DNA of 64,000 bases from QHXW01 sp963752965. Lineage in GTDB: Bacteria > Acidobacteriota > Terriglobia > Bryobacterales > Bryobacteraceae. Position numbers and translations under genes: made by a program. Under the pieces are notes generated by a model. It was not told the DNA's origin. It made no database searches and saw only the letters and a list, made by a program, of their open reading frames with translations. Where the stretch lies: assembly GCA_963752965.1 (NCBI GenBank), contig CAVWAJ010000007.1, positions 372,001 to 436,000 of the forward strand. Direction: 5' to 3'. Shown one piece after another: positions 1 through 9,462 of the stretch (the stretch's first letter is position 1; every line of letters starts with the position of its first letter).

Positions 1-584
1 AAGCGAAACTCACGCCAGCCGGCGTTCCAGGCTCCATGATGTTCGCTGGTAACGACGCTGAAATCGAACGGCCCCGCGCTGGCAATGTTCTCGATGTCGG
101 CGAAGCGCCAGGTGCGGGATTCCTCCGGTTGCTTGGTCTGGTAGACGATCCGATCTCGTCCAACCCGGATCATGCCCTCTGAACCTTGAAACCCGCCCAG
201 CAGTTTTGCCGGAATTTCCCAGAGTGGCGTTACATTCTTGTCGGGCAGATCGGCGATGAACCGTTGATCCAGCCGGTCGCGCCATTGCGTATAGGCCGTC
301 TGCGCAAAACCCTGGGGCAGTTGATCGAAGACATACTCGCGATCACGCCCGAATTTCCACTTCTGGTCTTCATACGTGAGAATGCGCATCGTATCGGCAC
401 TCAGTTCGAGCTGCTGAATCTCCTCATACTTCCAGGTGCGTGAGTGCTTTTCACCTTGGCCTGATTCGACAAACGAGATTCCGCCGCTGCTGACAAGGAG
501 TTCGCCGTCTCCGCCCCCGCGCCAGTGCTTGTGGCGCACCGGAACACGCTGCGCGCTGGCCACTAGAGCCGCTGCAACCAGCAT
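1..584 (-). CDS. Secreted protein with duplicated ~45-residue unit (3' partial)
   Basis: The reading frame is open to the left edge, so the C-terminus is missing. The start chosen is the ATG at 584, which overlaps the TGA of the upstream RND pump (TGATG), implying translational coupling; a start at 617 in the same frame is possible. The N-terminus (MLVAAALVASAQR) is a short signal peptide. Two similar segments follow: one with LLVSSGGISFV...RTWKYEEIQQLEL, and a second with MIRVGRDRIVY...RTWRFADIENI. This looks like a tandem PH/GRAM-like beta domain, which is inference. I do not recognise a named family. Its place as last gene of the copper-type efflux operon suggests a periplasmic accessory role, also inferred. 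Confidence 0.75.
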   Translation of the reverse strand, partial: MLVAAALVASAQRVPVRHKHWRGGGDGELLVSSGGISFVESGQGEKHSRTWKYEEIQQLELSADTMRILTYEDQKWKFGRDREYVFDQLPQGFAQTAYTQWRDRLDQRFIADLPDKNVTPLWEIPAKLLGGFQGSEGMIRVGRDRIVYQTKQPEESRTWRFADIENIASAGPFDFSVVTSEHHGAWNAGWREFR

Positions 585-3500
585 CACACCAATTCGCGTT
601 TCAATTCGAAATGCCATTTCCACACCTCGTAGATCGCGGGATACGCGACCAGCTCCAAAATGAATGAAGTCACGATGCCACCGATCATCGGCGCGGCAAT
701 GCGTTTCATGACATCCGCGCCCGCGCCGGCCGACCACATAATCGGCGCGAGGCCCATGAACATGCACGCCACCGTCATGAACTTTGGCCGGATGCGCCTC
801 ACCGCGCCATGCATGATTGCGGCCTGCAAGTCACGCAAGCTTCTCAGGCGTCCTTCGTGCTTTGCCTGGTCGTAGGTAAGATCGAGATACAACAGCATAA
901 ACACGCCCGTCTCCGCGTCGACGCCCATCAGCGCGATCAGCCCGACCCACACGCCGATACTGACGTTGTAGCCCAACGCATACAGAAACCAGATCGCGCC
1001 TATCGCGGAAAACGGTACCGCCATCAGAATGATGAGCGTCTTGGCGATGGACCGCGTATTCAAGTAAAGCAGTATCACAATCAGGAACAGCGTGAGCGGC
1101 AGGATGAAAATGAGCCGCTGCTTCACGCGCTCCATCGCTTCGTATTGGCCGCTCCATGCGATCGAGTAACCCGGCGGTAGCTGGATCCCTTTGAGTACCC
1201 GCTGCTTCGCTTCCGCCACGTAGGTCCCGACATCACGGCCCGCCACGTCCACATACACATAGCCGCTCAACAGGCCGTTCTCATCACGCAGCATCGCCGG
1301 GCCCGAGCGCACCTTCACCTGTGCGAGTTGGGACACGGGAATCTGCGTCTGTCCGCCCATCACCGGCACGAGCACGCGATTCAGGCGATTGACGTCGCTT
1401 CGATAATCCCGCAAGTACCGGACATTCACCGTGTAGCGCTCACGTCCCTCCACCGTCGTTGTGACCGCTTCGCCGCCCACCGCCGACATCACCACTGCTT
1501 GCACGTCGTCAATAGAAAGGCCGTAGCGCGCTATCTCGTCGCGGTTCCAGTCGAAATCGAGGAAGTAGCCGCCACCCGTACGTTCCGCGAATACGTTGCG
1601 CGTTCCGCGAACTTTTGGCAAGAGACTTTCGAGTTCTGTTCCGATCCGCTCGATCACCGCGGTATCGGCGCCGTAGATCTTGATGCCAACGGGTGTGCGA
1701 ACGCCCGTAGTCAGCATGTCGATGCGGTTCTTGATCGGCATGGTCCAGGCGTTCGACGTGCCCGGAATTCGCAGCGCCTCGTTCATCTGTTCGGTGAGAT
1801 CCTCCGTCGAAATGTGATCGGGCGTGAATCGCCGGAAGATTTCCCGCGTCCAATCGGGTGCCCAACCCGTCCACCACGTCTCGCGCTTCCGCCACTCGCT
1901 CACGGGTTTGAGCACGATCGTGGTCTCCATCATGGAAAGCGGTGCCGGGTCGGTCGGCGTTTCGGCGCGTCCCGCCTTTCCTAGAACGCTTTGCACTTCG
2001 GGAAAGCGCATGAGAATGCGGTCCTGAACCTGCAACAGACTCTCGGCTTGCCCGACGGAAATTCCCGGTAACGTAGACGGCATATAGAGCAGCGCGCCCT
2101 CGTCAAGCGGCGGCATGAACTCCGAGCCCAGTTTCAAGTAAACCGGAGTCGTCGCAAAAACCAGAACTCCGCCTCCAACGATCACGATCCACTTCCAACG
2201 CAGTGACCACGCGCAAACTGGTTCGTAGAGACGAATCAGAATCCGGCTGATCGGATGGTTCTCTTCGGAGTGAATCTTGCCGACGAGTACAGCATTCACG
2301 GCCCGCGCCAGCCACCGCGGGCGGAATTCGAAGTTCTGCATGTGCGTGAATAGCAGCCGCATCGCCGGATCGAGTGTGATGGCGAGCACCGCCGCCACGA
2401 TCATGGATAGATTCTTCGTATATGCCAGCGGCTTGAACAGGCGTCCTTCCTGCGCTTCCAGAGTCAGCACAGGCAGAAACGACACCGCGATCACCAGGAG
2501 GGCAAAGAAACTGGGACCGCCGACCTCTTTCACTGCCTCGATCACCACGCGGTGGTAATCTTCTTTGCGCCCTGTCCGCTCCCACTCTTCCAACTTCTTG
2601 TGTGTCTGTTCCACCACCACAATCGCGGCATCAACCATGGCGCCGATCGCGATGGCGATCCCACCGAGCGACATGATGTTGGAGGAGAGCCCCATCATGC
2701 GCATCGGAATGAAGGAAATCACAATCGCGATGGGAATCGTGAACACAGGAATCATCGCGCTCGGAAAGTGCCACAGAAAAATCAGGATGACGATCGAAAC
2801 GATGATCATCTCTTCGGTGAGCGTGTGCTTCAGATTGTCGATCGAGCGCAGAATGAGGTCCGAGCGGTCGTAGGCGCTGACGATCTTGACGCCCGCCGGC
2901 AGTCCAGGTTCGAGCTCATGCAGCTTGGCCTTGACGCGCTCAATCACATCCAACGCGTTTTCGCCTTGCCGGATGACGATGATGCCCGTCACCGTGTCGC
3001 CTTTCCCGTTCCAATCCGCGATCCCGCGCCGCAGATCCGGCCCCAGCACCACGCGCCCCACATCCTTCACGCGAATAGGCACACCCGTGGGACTTGCGGC
3101 CAGTACGATGCGCTCAATATCATCGGTCGACTTCGCGTAGCCTCGCCCGCGCACCATGTACTCAGCGCCCGACATTTCGACCAGCCGCCCGCCGACGTCG
3201 TTGTTCCCCGTGCGCACCGCCTCCACCACTTTCATGATGGGAACGTTGTACGCCTGCAACCGGTTTGGGTCCACGTTGACCTGGTACTGCCGCACGAAAC
3301 CACCGAGCGGCGCGACTTCCGCCACGCCTGGCACGGCCCGCAGCTGGTAGCGGAGAAACCAATCCTGCACGCTGCGAAGTTCTGCCAGGCTATGCTTGCC
3401 CGTCGTATCCACCAGCGCGTATTGAAAAACCCAGCCAACTCCCGTCGCATCGGGCCCAATCTCCGACTTCACTCCTTGCGGCAGCCGCGGCAGCACCGAA

Positions 3501-3841
3501 GAGAGGTATTCGAGCGTCCGCGATCGCGCCCAATAGATATCGGTTCCTTCTTCGAAGATGATGTAGACGAACGAATACCCGAAGTCGGAAAATCCGCGCA
3601 CCGCCTTCACCTTCGGTGCGCCCAGCATCGAAGTGACGATCGGGTAGGTGACCTGATCTTCCATGATGTCCGGGCTGCGGTCCCAGCGTGAGTACACGAT
3701 GACTTGCGTGTCGCTCAGATCCGGAATCGCGTCGAGAGGCATATGCAGCATGCTCCAGATGCCCGTCGCCACCGCGAACCCGGCCAATAGGAACACCAGG
3801 AACTTGTTGCGCCCACTGAATTCGATAACGCGGTTAATCAT
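584..3841 (-). CDS. cusA: CusA-type heavy-metal RND efflux pump (Cu/Ag class)
   Basis: Inner-membrane proton-driven pump of 1085 aa, slightly longer than the usual ~1045. It has the RND layout: TM1 at the N-terminus, a periplasmic porter region, a TM block from about residue 340, a second porter region, and a final TM block. The TM4 motif GAMVDAAIVVVE (400-411) is of the CusA class. The three methionines that bind Cu(I)/Ag(I) in E. coli CusA (573, 623, 672) align with Met587 (LLYM), Met637 (PLSM) and Met709 (NRIDM). About 22 extra residues lie between the last two. A GGAGG Shine-Dalgarno sits about 8 nt before the ATG. The start overlaps the adaptor gene by 8 nt and the stop overlaps the next gene. 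Specificity for Cu/Ag is inferred from the motifs. Confidence 0.95.
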   Translation of the reverse strand: MINRVIEFSGRNKFLVFLLAGFAVATGIWSMLHMPLDAIPDLSDTQVIVYSRWDRSPDIMEDQVTYPIVTSMLGAPKVKAVRGFSDFGYSFVYIIFEEGTDIYWARSRTLEYLSSVLPRLPQGVKSEIGPDATGVGWVFQYALVDTTGKHSLAELRSVQDWFLRYQLRAVPGVAEVAPLGGFVRQYQVNVDPNRLQAYNVPIMKVVEAVRTGNNDVGGRLVEMSGAEYMVRGRGYAKSTDDIERIVLAASPTGVPIRVKDVGRVVLGPDLRRGIADWNGKGDTVTGIIVIRQGENALDVIERVKAKLHELEPGLPAGVKIVSAYDRSDLILRSIDNLKHTLTEEMIIVSIVILIFLWHFPSAMIPVFTIPIAIVISFIPMRMMGLSSNIMSLGGIAIAIGAMVDAAIVVVEQTHKKLEEWERTGRKEDYHRVVIEAVKEVGGPSFFALLVIAVSFLPVLTLEAQEGRLFKPLAYTKNLSMIVAAVLAITLDPAMRLLFTHMQNFEFRPRWLARAVNAVLVGKIHSEENHPISRILIRLYEPVCAWSLRWKWIVIVGGGVLVFATTPVYLKLGSEFMPPLDEGALLYMPSTLPGISVGQAESLLQVQDRILMRFPEVQSVLGKAGRAETPTDPAPLSMMETTIVLKPVSEWRKRETWWTGWAPDWTREIFRRFTPDHISTEDLTEQMNEALRIPGTSNAWTMPIKNRIDMLTTGVRTPVGIKIYGADTAVIERIGTELESLLPKVRGTRNVFAERTGGGYFLDFDWNRDEIARYGLSIDDVQAVVMSAVGGEAVTTTVEGRERYTVNVRYLRDYRSDVNRLNRVLVPVMGGQTQIPVSQLAQVKVRSGPAMLRDENGLLSGYVYVDVAGRDVGTYVAEAKQRVLKGIQLPPGYSIAWSGQYEAMERVKQRLIFILPLTLFLIVILLYLNTRSIAKTLIILMAVPFSAIGAIWFLYALGYNVSIGVWVGLIALMGVDAETGVFMLLYLDLTYDQAKHEGRLRSLRDLQAAIMHGAVRRIRPKFMTVACMFMGLAPIMWSAGAGADVMKRIAAPMIGGIVTSFILELVAYPAIYEVWKWHFELKRELV

Positions 3842-5183
3842 GCACGTGTCCTCCGCTCGGGGAGGGCGCCTGCTGTCCGCCGTCCTTTGGTAATGCTCCG
3901 TGCTGGTGCCCGCCCATGCCGGCCATCGCCGCCTTCAATTGGCTCTCGGAATCGATCAGAAAGTTAGCCGAAGTCACAATGCGTTCACCGGCTTCGAGTC
4001 CCGCCACAATCACAACCCGGTCGCCTAGCCGGTCGCCCACTTGAACCTGGCGCGGTTCCAGGTAACCGCTGCCGCGGTCGACGAACACTGTTTGCCGCTG
4101 GCCTGCGTCCAGCACCGCATCCACGGGAACCGTGAGTTGCCGGTTGGAGGCCAGTCGAAACTCCACGTCTACGAACATCTCGGGCTTGAGCTCCATCGCG
4201 GGATTTGCCGCCTCCAGGCGCAGCTTGATGGTTCGCGTCTGCGGATCGACCTCCGGCTGCACATAGTTCACTCGCGCTGCGAATCCACCGTCTGACTGGT
4301 ACGGCATGCGAACCGTTGCCATCTGCCCGATGCGCAGCTTCGGGATGTCGGTCTCGAATACGTCGGCCATGATCCAAACGCGGCTGAGATCGGCGATGGC
4401 GTACAGTTCCGTCTCGGGCGTAACGCGCTGGCTCGGGAACGAATTGCGTGATGTGACGAAGCCGGTCGCGGGCGAGTAGATGGTGATCGAGTGGATCGGC
4501 TGTCCCGTGCGCTCCAACTCGTCAATTTGCGGATTGCTCAAGTCCCAGAGTTCAAGGCGCCGCCGCGACGCTTCAACGAGCGAATCGCTGTTCGCCACTG
4601 CACTCTGAATGGCGCCTCGCCGCATGATCTCGCGCGCCTTCAGCGAGAGCAGATATTCCTTCTCGGTGGCCAGCATCTCGGGGCTGTACAGCGTGAGCAG
4701 CGGCTCCCCTTTGCGTACCGGCGAGCCCGTGAAATCCACGTGGACGCGCTCGATCCACCCTTCCACTTTGGGGTGCACACGCACCACGCGAGTCTCATCC
4801 ATCGCGACTTTGCCAACAGCGCGCAGAGTTTCGTCGGCACTCGCGTATTCCACCTGCCCGAACTGCACGCCGATCAACTGCTGTTTCTCCGGCGCAATCT
4901 GGATCGTTCCCACGGGCAGCGCGGCGTTGCCTTCCGGCCGCGGATCACTCACCGGTGAGCCGCCATCCGCATAGACCGGCACCAGTTTCATTCCGCAATC
5001 CGGCGCCACGCCCGGCCTGTCGGACTTGTAGCCCGGGTGCATGGGATCAACGTAGTACAGAATCTTGCGTTCACTCTGTGGTTTTGCCCCGTTGCGCGGC
5101 CCGTACCAGCGCCCATATCCGAATCCGCCCACAAACCCGGCGGCGATCAGTGCAACCGTCAAAATTGTTTTGCCGCGTTTCAT
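3834..5183 (-). CDS. cusB: CusB-like RND periplasmic adaptor with heavy-metal-binding domain
   Basis: Membrane fusion protein of 449 aa linking the CusA-like pump to the outer-membrane channel. After an N-terminal membrane anchor (about residues 8-25) comes a heavy-metal-binding motif, YYVDPMHPGY...APDCGMKLVPVY (about 43-72), typical of CusB relatives that pick up metal in the periplasm. Next come the barrel-sandwich hybrid, an alpha-hairpin (about 150-230) and beta-barrel segments. The C-terminus is His-rich (GGHQHG...GGHVHD), a further possible metal ligand cluster. A GGGAGG Shine-Dalgarno precedes the ATG, which overlaps the TolC-like gene by 4 nt (ATGA). The stop overlaps cusA by 8 nt, so the genes form one tightly coupled operon. 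Confidence 0.93.
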   Translation of the reverse strand: MKRGKTILTVALIAAGFVGGFGYGRWYGPRNGAKPQSERKILYYVDPMHPGYKSDRPGVAPDCGMKLVPVYADGGSPVSDPRPEGNAALPVGTIQIAPEKQQLIGVQFGQVEYASADETLRAVGKVAMDETRVVRVHPKVEGWIERVHVDFTGSPVRKGEPLLTLYSPEMLATEKEYLLSLKAREIMRRGAIQSAVANSDSLVEASRRRLELWDLSNPQIDELERTGQPIHSITIYSPATGFVTSRNSFPSQRVTPETELYAIADLSRVWIMADVFETDIPKLRIGQMATVRMPYQSDGGFAARVNYVQPEVDPQTRTIKLRLEAANPAMELKPEMFVDVEFRLASNRQLTVPVDAVLDAGQRQTVFVDRGSGYLEPRQVQVGDRLGDRVVIVAGLEAGERIVTSANFLIDSESQLKAAMAGMGGHQHGALPKDGGQQAPSPSGGHVHD

Positions 5184-6436
5184 TCGTGGCCTCCCTCGAT
5201 CAACCGGACTCCCGTTGTCTCTTCAAGGCGGCTCAGCGCCAGGTGGTAGTTCAGCATTTCCTCGTGATAGTCCATCTCGTATTCGAGCGCCGCCGTGTAG
5301 TTGTTCAGTACGGATAGAAAATCGACCACGCCCGTCTCGTAAGAGGCGATCGACGAATCCACCGTGAGCTGCGCTTGCGGCTTTACCGTCTGTAGATAAA
5401 GGTTCATGAGTTCGAGCGATGTCTCCGCCATAGAGTAGTCATCGGCAATACGGAAGTTCAGCGACTGTCCGGTGGCGTCATACCTATGGCGCGCCTCCGA
5501 GAGCATGACGGCCCGTTCAGTCAGCGCGGCGCGTTGTTTGGTCTTGAAGTACAGGGGGATTTTGATATCCGCCCGAAACATGTAGAACGCCGGCATGCCG
5601 GCCTGGTTGAAATAACCAGCGGTCACGGCATAGTCGGGATAGTAATCCTTGCGCGCGAGATTCACGGCAAGTTCGGCTCGCTCGGTCATTTTCTGGTCCC
5701 GCAAGCGCGTGGGAGCATTTTCTTGAGCGGCGGCCTGAAGTTCAGTCAAGGTTTTGGTGATGGGTTTGACATGCGGCTCGCCCGGCGTTCCCAGGGGAGT
5801 TTCCGGAGACTGGTTCAACAGGCTGTTGATCTCCGCTTGGCGAAGCCGGCGCTCCCGATCGAGCTGCAGCATTTTGGCCTCGATCATCGAAAGCTGGACC
5901 TGCGCCTTAAACACATCCTGCTGCGCGGCCTTTCCGGCGGAGTACCGGACCTCCGTGACGGCCAACAAATTCTTCAGCAATTGCCGATTTCTCTCCAGCA
6001 CCTCCCGTGCGGCGTAGCTGTGTTGCAGCCGGAAGAATGCCTGCTTTACCCGGGAAATGACCGTAAGTTGCACGAGTTGCAGATCTTCGAACTCAACTTC
6101 CGCCGCTTTCCTGGCTATATCGCTGCGGAGCCGCCGCTTACCTAGATAGGGCACCTCCTGCGTAATCGAAAACCCTATGTTGCTCGTCGGGTTCGATCCG
6201 ATACCCGCCCCCGGCAACGGGTTGCCGTTGCTGTTCCAACCCGGCGAGAACGTGGGATCGGGCAAACTTCCCGCCTGCGAGGGGCGCTGCCGCGCCGCCT
6301 CATACTTCTTCTGAGCCGCTAGAATCTCCGGATTCCGTTCAAGGGCCTCCGAAACGAGACCTTCGAGCTTCAACTCCTGCCGGTCCATAGCAGCAGCCAA
6401 CATCAGAACCGCCACGCCGGCGGCATAAACAGACAT
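5180..6436 (-). CDS. TolC/CusC-family outer-membrane efflux channel
   Basis: 418 aa outer-membrane efflux protein with two outer_membrane_efflux repeats rich in coiled-coil heptads (about residues 25-210 and 230-410). The signal peptide MSVYAAGVAVLMLAAAMD is followed by LKLEGLVSEALERNPEILAA, the typical first helix of the family. It is the channel for the adaptor and pump encoded immediately downstream. The start is supported by GGAGGGGAAGG just upstream. The stop overlaps the adaptor ATG. It lacks an obvious lipobox, unlike E. coli CusC. Confidence 0.93.
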   Translation of the reverse strand: MSVYAAGVAVLMLAAAMDRQELKLEGLVSEALERNPEILAAQKKYEAARQRPSQAGSLPDPTFSPGWNSNGNPLPGAGIGSNPTSNIGFSITQEVPYLGKRRLRSDIARKAAEVEFEDLQLVQLTVISRVKQAFFRLQHSYAAREVLERNRQLLKNLLAVTEVRYSAGKAAQQDVFKAQVQLSMIEAKMLQLDRERRLRQAEINSLLNQSPETPLGTPGEPHVKPITKTLTELQAAAQENAPTRLRDQKMTERAELAVNLARKDYYPDYAVTAGYFNQAGMPAFYMFRADIKIPLYFKTKQRAALTERAVMLSEARHRYDATGQSLNFRIADDYSMAETSLELMNLYLQTVKPQAQLTVDSSIASYETGVVDFLSVLNNYTAALEYEMDYHEEMLNYHLALSRLEETTGVRLIEGGHE

Positions 6437-6488
6437 ACCTTCCCCTCCAAATTGTGAAAATTGTTTGGAAAACGTTGAAGGGAAAGGA

Positions 6489-6863
6489 CTAGATCAGGAA
6501 AGAGGAGTTGTGGATAAACAGGTCCGGCGGCGAATCGGCCGGCAAGTCTGCGGCCATCGAGTTAGCGATGACACGGTCAGGTCTGGGCGGATCTAGTCGT
6601 TGAAGGGCCACGGGCAGGACGGTCTCTGGCGACCGCTCAACCGATTGAGGCAGCGTAAGTGCTTCCGGTCCGGCAGGTTGAATCTGGCACGACGAATGTG
6701 ATGGCTGACCTGGCGACTTCTTGCAAGGCGCGTGTTTGCAGCAGTTTGAGGCATGCCCCAAGGCTAAAGGCTGCGCCAGACAATCCCAGCTAGTCGTCAT
6801 AAGAAGGAAGAGCGAAAGCACCGAGATCCCGTGTGTTAGAGCTCTGCGGAACACGATTCTCAT
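6489..6863 (-). CDS. Small secreted Cys/His-rich protein heading the Cu-type efflux operon
   Basis: 124 aa. An N-terminal signal segment (about residues 5-30, LSLFLLMTTSWDCLA) is followed by a cluster of metal-ligand residues, NCCKHAPCKK...SHSSC (about 40-60), then a Pro-rich tail. GGAGG lies 6 nt before the ATG. The gap to the TolC-like gene is 52 nt on the same strand, so it is probably the first cistron of the efflux operon. I know no named family with certainty. The Cys/His cluster and position suggest periplasmic metal binding or sensing, which is inference. A protein of similar design precedes the second efflux operon at 14964-15275. Confidence 0.72.
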   Translation of the reverse strand: MRIVFRRALTHGISVLSLFLLMTTSWDCLAQPLALGHASNCCKHAPCKKSPGQPSHSSCQIQPAGPEALTLPQSVERSPETVLPVALQRLDPPRPDRVIANSMAADLPADSPPDLFIHNSSFLI

Positions 6864-6902
6864 TCTACCTCCGTCTGAGCCGAATCCAGCTCACTGCGCG
6901 GA

Positions 6903-7862
6903 TCACTTGTTGCCCAGCGCGTCCACGATGGCTATCCACTGGTTCTGGCCGATCTGGTGAGCGTCCACATGGTGCATCGCTTCGGCGTTCCAGCCCTTCG
7001 CCGTAGCCTTCACCAGCGGGGTTTCGATCATCTTTTCCGAGTAAGTAGTGGGACTGATGTCCGTAACCTGGAAAGCGCGCACCTGGTATCCGTATCTCGG
7101 GTAACAGTCCTGGCCAAGCCGGTACAGCTTCCCATCGATGATGAACGGCCTGCCGCCCGGCCTGGCGGTTCGCAGGTCTTTCTTGACGATCGGGCTGAGC
7201 GGATGTTCAGTCCACGGCCCCTTGAAATCAGACGCATAGAACAGCCGCAAGGTCTCGTTTCCGGAACTGACCGTAAACATCCACCACATGTCCTTGTACC
7301 GCACCAGCGTGGGGCTGATGAAATGATCCCCTTTGATCAGGTCTCCTTGGTATTTCCACTCATCCGGAAACGCGGTGGCCTTGTATAGCCGGACGGATGT
7401 TTCGGTATGTGCCTCCGGAATCATGTAGTAATCGTTCTGCCACTTGAAAACATACGGATGAGACGTGACAAAGGGCTCGCGGATCACCGTCCGCCGGAAC
7501 TTCCACTCCAGGCCGTCCCTGCTTTCCGCCAGTCCGATTCCTCCTTTGTCGGATGCCAGGTCTTTGGCCGTGAAGAACGCATAATACCGGGAGTCCGCGA
7601 TGATCATGAATGGATGAGCGAGGGTATCGACATTCATGTCCGTGACGTCCGCCCCCTGTAACACGGGGTTCTTCACATTCGCCGCCGGGGAAAGCTGAAA
7701 AGGCGACGGTCCGGTATAGATGCCGAGCGTCCAAAAGCTCTTTTCCACGCCGGTTGTGGCCGCCGTCGTTTGCCCGGCGTTCTGCGCGCCGAGCGTTAGT
7801 CCACAGGCGCACACCGCCATCGCCAGTCGCGATGCACAGCGCGCCGCCGTTCCACGTCTCAT
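6903..7862 (-). CDS. Secreted GINT1-N / GH43-like beta-propeller protein
   Basis: About 319 aa. The start at 7862 is preferred over an in-frame ATG at 7913 because AGAGGAG lies about 9 nt upstream and the product then begins with a signal peptide (RRGTAARCASRLAMAVCACGLTLGA). The mature part carries the conserved pattern W.LGIYTGPSPF, NPVLQGADVTD, HPFMI, GGIGLAESRDGLEW, SHPYVFKW, YYMIPEAH, RLYKATAFPDEW, ARPGGRPF and LGQDCYPRYG. This resembles the N-terminal domain of plant glucosamine inositolphosphorylceramide transferase (GINT1), a GH43/GH32-type five-bladed propeller. Bacterial copies sit in sugar contexts. The substrate is unknown. It reads toward the efflux operon but has its own start signals. 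Confidence 0.75.
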   Translation of the reverse strand: MRRGTAARCASRLAMAVCACGLTLGAQNAGQTTAATTGVEKSFWTLGIYTGPSPFQLSPAANVKNPVLQGADVTDMNVDTLAHPFMIIADSRYYAFFTAKDLASDKGGIGLAESRDGLEWKFRRTVIREPFVTSHPYVFKWQNDYYMIPEAHTETSVRLYKATAFPDEWKYQGDLIKGDHFISPTLVRYKDMWWMFTVSSGNETLRLFYASDFKGPWTEHPLSPIVKKDLRTARPGGRPFIIDGKLYRLGQDCYPRYGYQVRAFQVTDISPTTYSEKMIETPLVKATAKGWNAEAMHHVDAHQIGQNQWIAIVDALGNK

Positions 7863-7983
7863 GTCGAGTCTCCTCTTGTCCGGGATCTTCATCGGGAGTA
7901 CCAGCCCCATCATACAAGTTGGCCGCCGACCCGGGAGTGTCCGTCAACGACAGCCTGGAGCGGCCTGCGACTAGAATCAAAGC

Positions 7984-9450
7984 ATGGATCAGAGTGTCTT
8001 ACCCAACGGAATCATGCTGCTCTCCTTAGTCGCCTGTGTTGCTGCTACCGGTCAGCCGCAGATGCACGTCGTCGATCTCGATGCCGGCTCCATTGAGAAG
8101 GTGGCGCTCGCGGACGGGAAGACGGCCACCGTAAGGCTGCTCTCTACCAGCGACACCCGCGACCAGGTACGCGGTGCCGTCCGCGCGGCCATGGTGCAGG
8201 TGGAGATCAACGGAGCGCGCGCAGCGCTCACGTGCGGGAATTACCGGCTGCCGGTAGTGGTGGGCGGTGTGCGTGTCGATTGCGCCGTCACCAAGGCCTA
8301 TTACAGCAATTCCAAAGCGGACTACTGGCGGCTGGTGAAAGACGCGCGCTTGCGCCTGTGGCCCGAAGCGTCGCCTCTGGTGGCAGCCGGGTCGATGATC
8401 TACCCGGTCCGGCAGCGTTGGTTCGCAACGCAAACTCAGATGGCCAACGAGCCTACCTATGTGGATGGCGACGAGAGATTTTCCGCACAGCCCATCTACT
8501 ACCATTCGGGGCTCGACATCGGAGGCGCCGAAGGTCTGACCGAGGTGATCTCGGCCACAGACGGGATCGCGATAGGGGTTGGCACGGACCTTCCCGAGAG
8601 GTACAGAGCGGCCACCTTCGGGCCCCGGTACGATGCCGTGTACGTACTCGACGGCCGCGGCTGGTATCACTGCTACCTGCACCTCCACTCCATAGATCCG
8701 GCGCTGAAGGCCGGTGAGCGGGTCAAAATGGGGCAGCCGATTGGCCTCCTGGGTAAGGAAGGGGACAGCGGCGGCTGGTCCCATCTGCATTACGAAATCC
8801 GCGGCAACGAACCATCGGGGCAGACCGGCAACGTGGAAGGCTACGCATTCCTGTGGGAGGCCTACGGCCGCGAGTACCGGCCGGACGTCATTGCTGTGGC
8901 CCGTCCGCATCAGGCGGCGCTGGTGGGAGAGAAGGTGGTGCTCGACGGTTCGCGGTCGTGGAGTGCCAGCGGCAAAATAGATCGCTACGAATGGGCTTTC
9001 ACAGATGGCGGGACGGCCTCGGGAGCGAGCGTCGAGCACGTCTACGCGAAGGCCGGCACCTACAGCGAGATTCTGAAAGTCACCGATTCCCACGGCCGCA
9101 TCGCCTACGATTTCGCCACCGTCGATGTGCTCGATCCGGCGCACCGCGATCGGCGGCCACCCACCATCCACGTAGCGTTCTGGCCGACGACGGACCTCCG
9201 TCCAGAGCAGGCGGTCACTTTCAAAGTGCGTACCTTCGGGACCACGGATGGCCAGGAGTCATGGGATTTTGGCGACGGAACCGCTGCCGCCACGACGAAA
9301 TCGGACGGTAGCGTCGAACTGGCGAAAGACGGCTACGCCGCCGTTACGCACGCTTTCGGCAAATCCGGGGACTACCTGGTGCGCGCAAACCGTACCAACG
9401 GACGCGGTGAAAGCGCCGTCGGGCGGCTCTGGGTGCACGTCGGGCGATAG
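7984..9450 (+). CDS. Secreted M23-type metallopeptidase with C-terminal PKD domains
   Basis: 488 aa. The N-terminus is hydrophobic (MLLSLVACVAATGQ); the ATG at 8014 would give a cleaner signal peptide, so the exact start is uncertain. Residues about 160-300 hold the zinc-peptidase fold of LytM/M23 proteins: HSGLD (HxxxD), YLHLHS, and HLHYEI (HxH). All metal and catalytic motif positions are present. Two PKD-like domains follow, about 305-385 (YEWAFTDGG, VEHVYAKAGTY) and 395-485 (SWDFGDGT, THAFGKSGDY). The likely role is cleavage of peptidoglycan cross-links or an envelope peptide outside the cytoplasm. It is divergent from the preceding gene (about 120 bp apart) and convergent with the next (12 nt). 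Confidence 0.85.
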   Translation: MDQSVLPNGIMLLSLVACVAATGQPQMHVVDLDAGSIEKVALADGKTATVRLLSTSDTRDQVRGAVRAAMVQVEINGARAALTCGNYRLPVVVGGVRVDCAVTKAYYSNSKADYWRLVKDARLRLWPEASPLVAAGSMIYPVRQRWFATQTQMANEPTYVDGDERFSAQPIYYHSGLDIGGAEGLTEVISATDGIAIGVGTDLPERYRAATFGPRYDAVYVLDGRGWYHCYLHLHSIDPALKAGERVKMGQPIGLLGKEGDSGGWSHLHYEIRGNEPSGQTGNVEGYAFLWEAYGREYRPDVIAVARPHQAALVGEKVVLDGSRSWSASGKIDRYEWAFTDGGTASGASVEHVYAKAGTYSEILKVTDSHGRIAYDFATVDVLDPAHRDRRPPTIHVAFWPTTDLRPEQAVTFKVRTFGTTDGQESWDFGDGTAAATTKSDGSVELAKDGYAAVTHAFGKSGDYLVRANRTNGRGESAVGRLWVHVGR

Positions 9451-9462
9451 CGGTAGCTCTCT

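Noticed and set aside
2552..3691. Long plus-strand open frame of 379 codons inside the cusA-type gene
   Set aside because: It is antisense to a full-length pump with all family motifs; composition (His/Arg rich, no recognisable domain) is that of a shadow frame in GC-rich DNA.
8026..9171. 381-codon minus-strand frame opposite the M23 peptidase
   Set aside because: Antisense shadow of a gene with clear zinc-peptidase motifs; no family resemblance of its own.
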